From Deltaproteobacteria bacterium (GTDB lineage: Bacteria > Desulfobacterota > SM23-61), in the NCBI GenBank assembly GCA_029857975.1, contig JAOUFX010000226.1, positions 1-5,916 on the forward strand: a stretch of DNA of 5,916 nucleotides, given 5' to 3'. This document shows, piece after piece, positions 4,686 through 5,916 of this stretch. Under the pieces are notes generated by a model that was not told the DNA's origin, searched no databases, and saw nothing but the letters and a program-made list of their open reading frames with translations. Position 1 is the first letter of the stretch. Every line of letters starts with the position of its first letter. The position numbers and the translations under genes were made by a program.

Positions 4686-5916
4686 TTATTCATTAAATCG
4701 AGGTGACCAGTTAGGATATGTATCACCTCCTTTCTGAAATGTCAACCTTTTTATTCGGGTCCCCTCGGCATCAATCAAAAAGATATGCGGGCCTCCATCC
4801 CGGGTGGAGCTAAAGACCAGATTCCGCCCATCGGGCGACCAGGAAGGCATTTCGCAGCGGCCCAAGTTAGCCGTTAAGATGCGGAAATCGGACCCATCCG
4901 GCCGGATGGTGCAAATGTTATAATTCCCCCCCGCGGAGGCATCAAAAGCAATGCGGTCTCCGCGGGGGGACCAGGCAGGATGGGTGTTGTAATTTCCCTC
5001 GAAAGTCAAACGTTGAATGTCCCCGCCCCGGGCATTCATAATGTAAATCTGGGGATTCCCTCCGCGGTTGGAGACGAAAGCAATCTTTTGGCTATCGGGA
5101 GACCACGTCGGAGATACATCAATCGCGGGGTGATCCGTTACGCGCAACAATCCTGACCCATCTTGGTTGATGATGTATATGTCGGGACTCCCGTCTTTGC
5201 TCAAGGTAAGCGCGAGGCGCTGGCCGTCCGGAGACCAAGCCGGGGAAATATTCAACCCGGAGTAGTAAGAAACTCTGCGTTCTTCCCCGTTGCGCAAATT
5301 CCTAATATAGATATCCGGATTGCCTGCTTTGTAGGAGGTAAAGGCAATCTTCGTCCCATCGGGGGAAAAGCGCGGGGAAAGGCAGATGGATTGATGCCGA
5401 GTGATCTGGCGCGAGTTCCGGCCGTCAAAATCCATCATGTAGATCTCTTTGTTCCCCGTCGGGGTAGAAACAAAAACGATCTTGGTCTGGAAAAAGCCGT
5501 GCTCTCCTGTGAGAGCAAATACGATCTCATCCGCGAAACGGTGAACCATGCGGGATAGATCGGTGATTTCTCCAATGTACCTCTTGCCGATAATCAACTC
5601 CTTCTTTAACACGTCGTAAAGGCGTGCCTCCAGAGTGAGCGAACGGTCTTTGTAATTGACCTCCCCCATAACCAATGCTTCGGCGCCGGTGTTGGCCCAA
5701 CCCCGAAAGTCGATGACCCCCGCACTCGTTCCCACCAGCCCCTGGCCGGTCCCGGTGGAGGTTTCCCCCGGGGGAGGTTTTATAACGGCCTCCCCGAAGG
5801 TCTTGGAATCGAGGAGGGCGAAGAACCCGGAAAGGTTTAAATCGCTGTTCAGAATGTCCGTAGCCCGTTCTCCAAGTTTCATATCCTCGTTTGGATTCAA
5901 CGGTGCTTGGAAGGGA
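4686..5916 (-). CDS. tolB: Tol-Pal system beta-propeller protein TolB (5' end missing)
   Basis: TolB is the soluble periplasmic partner of Pal and TolA. In all, 409 residues are visible; the frame runs off the window edge with PFQAP before the first possible start, so the signal peptide and N-terminal TolA-binding segment (roughly 35-45 residues by comparison with the 430-aa E. coli protein) lie outside. A TTG at 5900 is inside the gene and is not the start. Visible landmarks are LGERATDILNSDLNLSG, the FRGW..TGAEALVMGEV core of the N-terminal domain, then a six-bladed propeller of PD40 repeats with (W/F)SPDG-like signatures at 5367, 5235, 5103, 4971, 4839 and 4707. It ends in a PNWSPRFNE tail like other TolB proteins. 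The loop before FRGW holds an extra Gly/Ser/Thr-rich stretch. It is first of the visible genes in an operon with pal and cpoB; the promoter is outside the window. Confidence 0.96.
   Translation of the reverse strand, partial: PFQAPLNPNEDMKLGERATDILNSDLNLSGFFALLDSKTFGEAVIKPPPGETSTGTGQGLVGTSAGVIDFRGWANTGAEALVMGEVNYKDRSLTLEARLYDVLKKELIIGKRYIGEITDLSRMVHRFADEIVFALTGEHGFFQTKIVFVSTPTGNKEIYMMDFDGRNSRQITRHQSICLSPRFSPDGTKIAFTSYKAGNPDIYIRNLRNGEERRVSYYSGLNISPAWSPDGQRLALTLSKDGSPDIYIINQDGSGLLRVTDHPAIDVSPTWSPDSQKIAFVSNRGGNPQIYIMNARGGDIQRLTFEGNYNTHPAWSPRGDRIAFDASAGGNYNICTIRPDGSDFRILTANLGRCEMPSWSPDGRNLVFSSTRDGGPHIFLIDAEGTRIKRLTFQKGGDTYPNWSPRFNE

Noticed and set aside
5898..5900. TTG as the start codon of TolB
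   Set aside because: The frame stays open to the window edge with TolB-like residues (PFQAP) before it, and a start here would leave no signal peptide on a periplasmic protein.

Overview
This window comes from a didermic (Gram-negative) bacterium. Every coding sequence I can support is an envelope protein: four are lipoproteins and one is periplasmic TolB. Base composition looks close to balanced. The style of the proteins (lipidated, long coiled-coil CpoB; Pal with a Pro/Lys/Glu-rich linker; a TPR lipoprotein translationally coupled to a LolB-like lipoprotein) suggests Desulfobacterota (old Deltaproteobacteria) or a nearby lineage. That placement is inference; there is no rRNA or other marker here.

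Layout. Positions 1-230 hold no confident gene. All three forward frames are open by chance in GC-rich sequence. The stretch contains a 13-nt direct repeat, a 7-bp inverted repeat and a perfect 13-bp GC-rich hairpin. A good sigma70-type promoter (TTGACA, 17 bp, TATCAT) follows at 231-259. It drives a two-gene plus-strand operon: a 569-aa lipoprotein with about 15 TPRs (306-2015) and, overlapping it by four bases (ATGA), a 256-aa LolB/DUF4292-like lipoprotein (2012-2782). About 100 bases with no clear terminator separate this pair from a convergent minus-strand operon. Read in its own direction, that operon is tolB (5' end cut by the window edge), pal and cpoB.

How the genes work together. TolB, Pal and CpoB are the periplasmic and outer-membrane half of the Tol-Pal machine, which holds the outer membrane to peptidoglycan and drives its constriction at division. 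TolQ, TolR and TolA would be expected further upstream, beyond position 5916. The plus-strand pair is probably involved in lipoprotein insertion or sorting at the outer membrane. All four lipoproteins carry Ala at +2 after the lipidated Cys, and three begin Cys-Ala-Thr, so all are predicted to be outer-membrane targeted. The LolB-like protein is therefore a candidate for inserting its own neighbours Pal and CpoB.

I found no mobile element, CRISPR array, tRNA, rRNA or convincing new defence or metabolic system. The points worth a second look are a perfect 15-bp intercistronic hairpin between pal and cpoB, a run of 12 prolines in Pal, a Cys replacing the usual peptidoglycan-binding Asp of Pal, the convergent envelope-biogenesis arrangement with no ispE after the LolB-like gene, and the structured DNA ahead of the TPR promoter.
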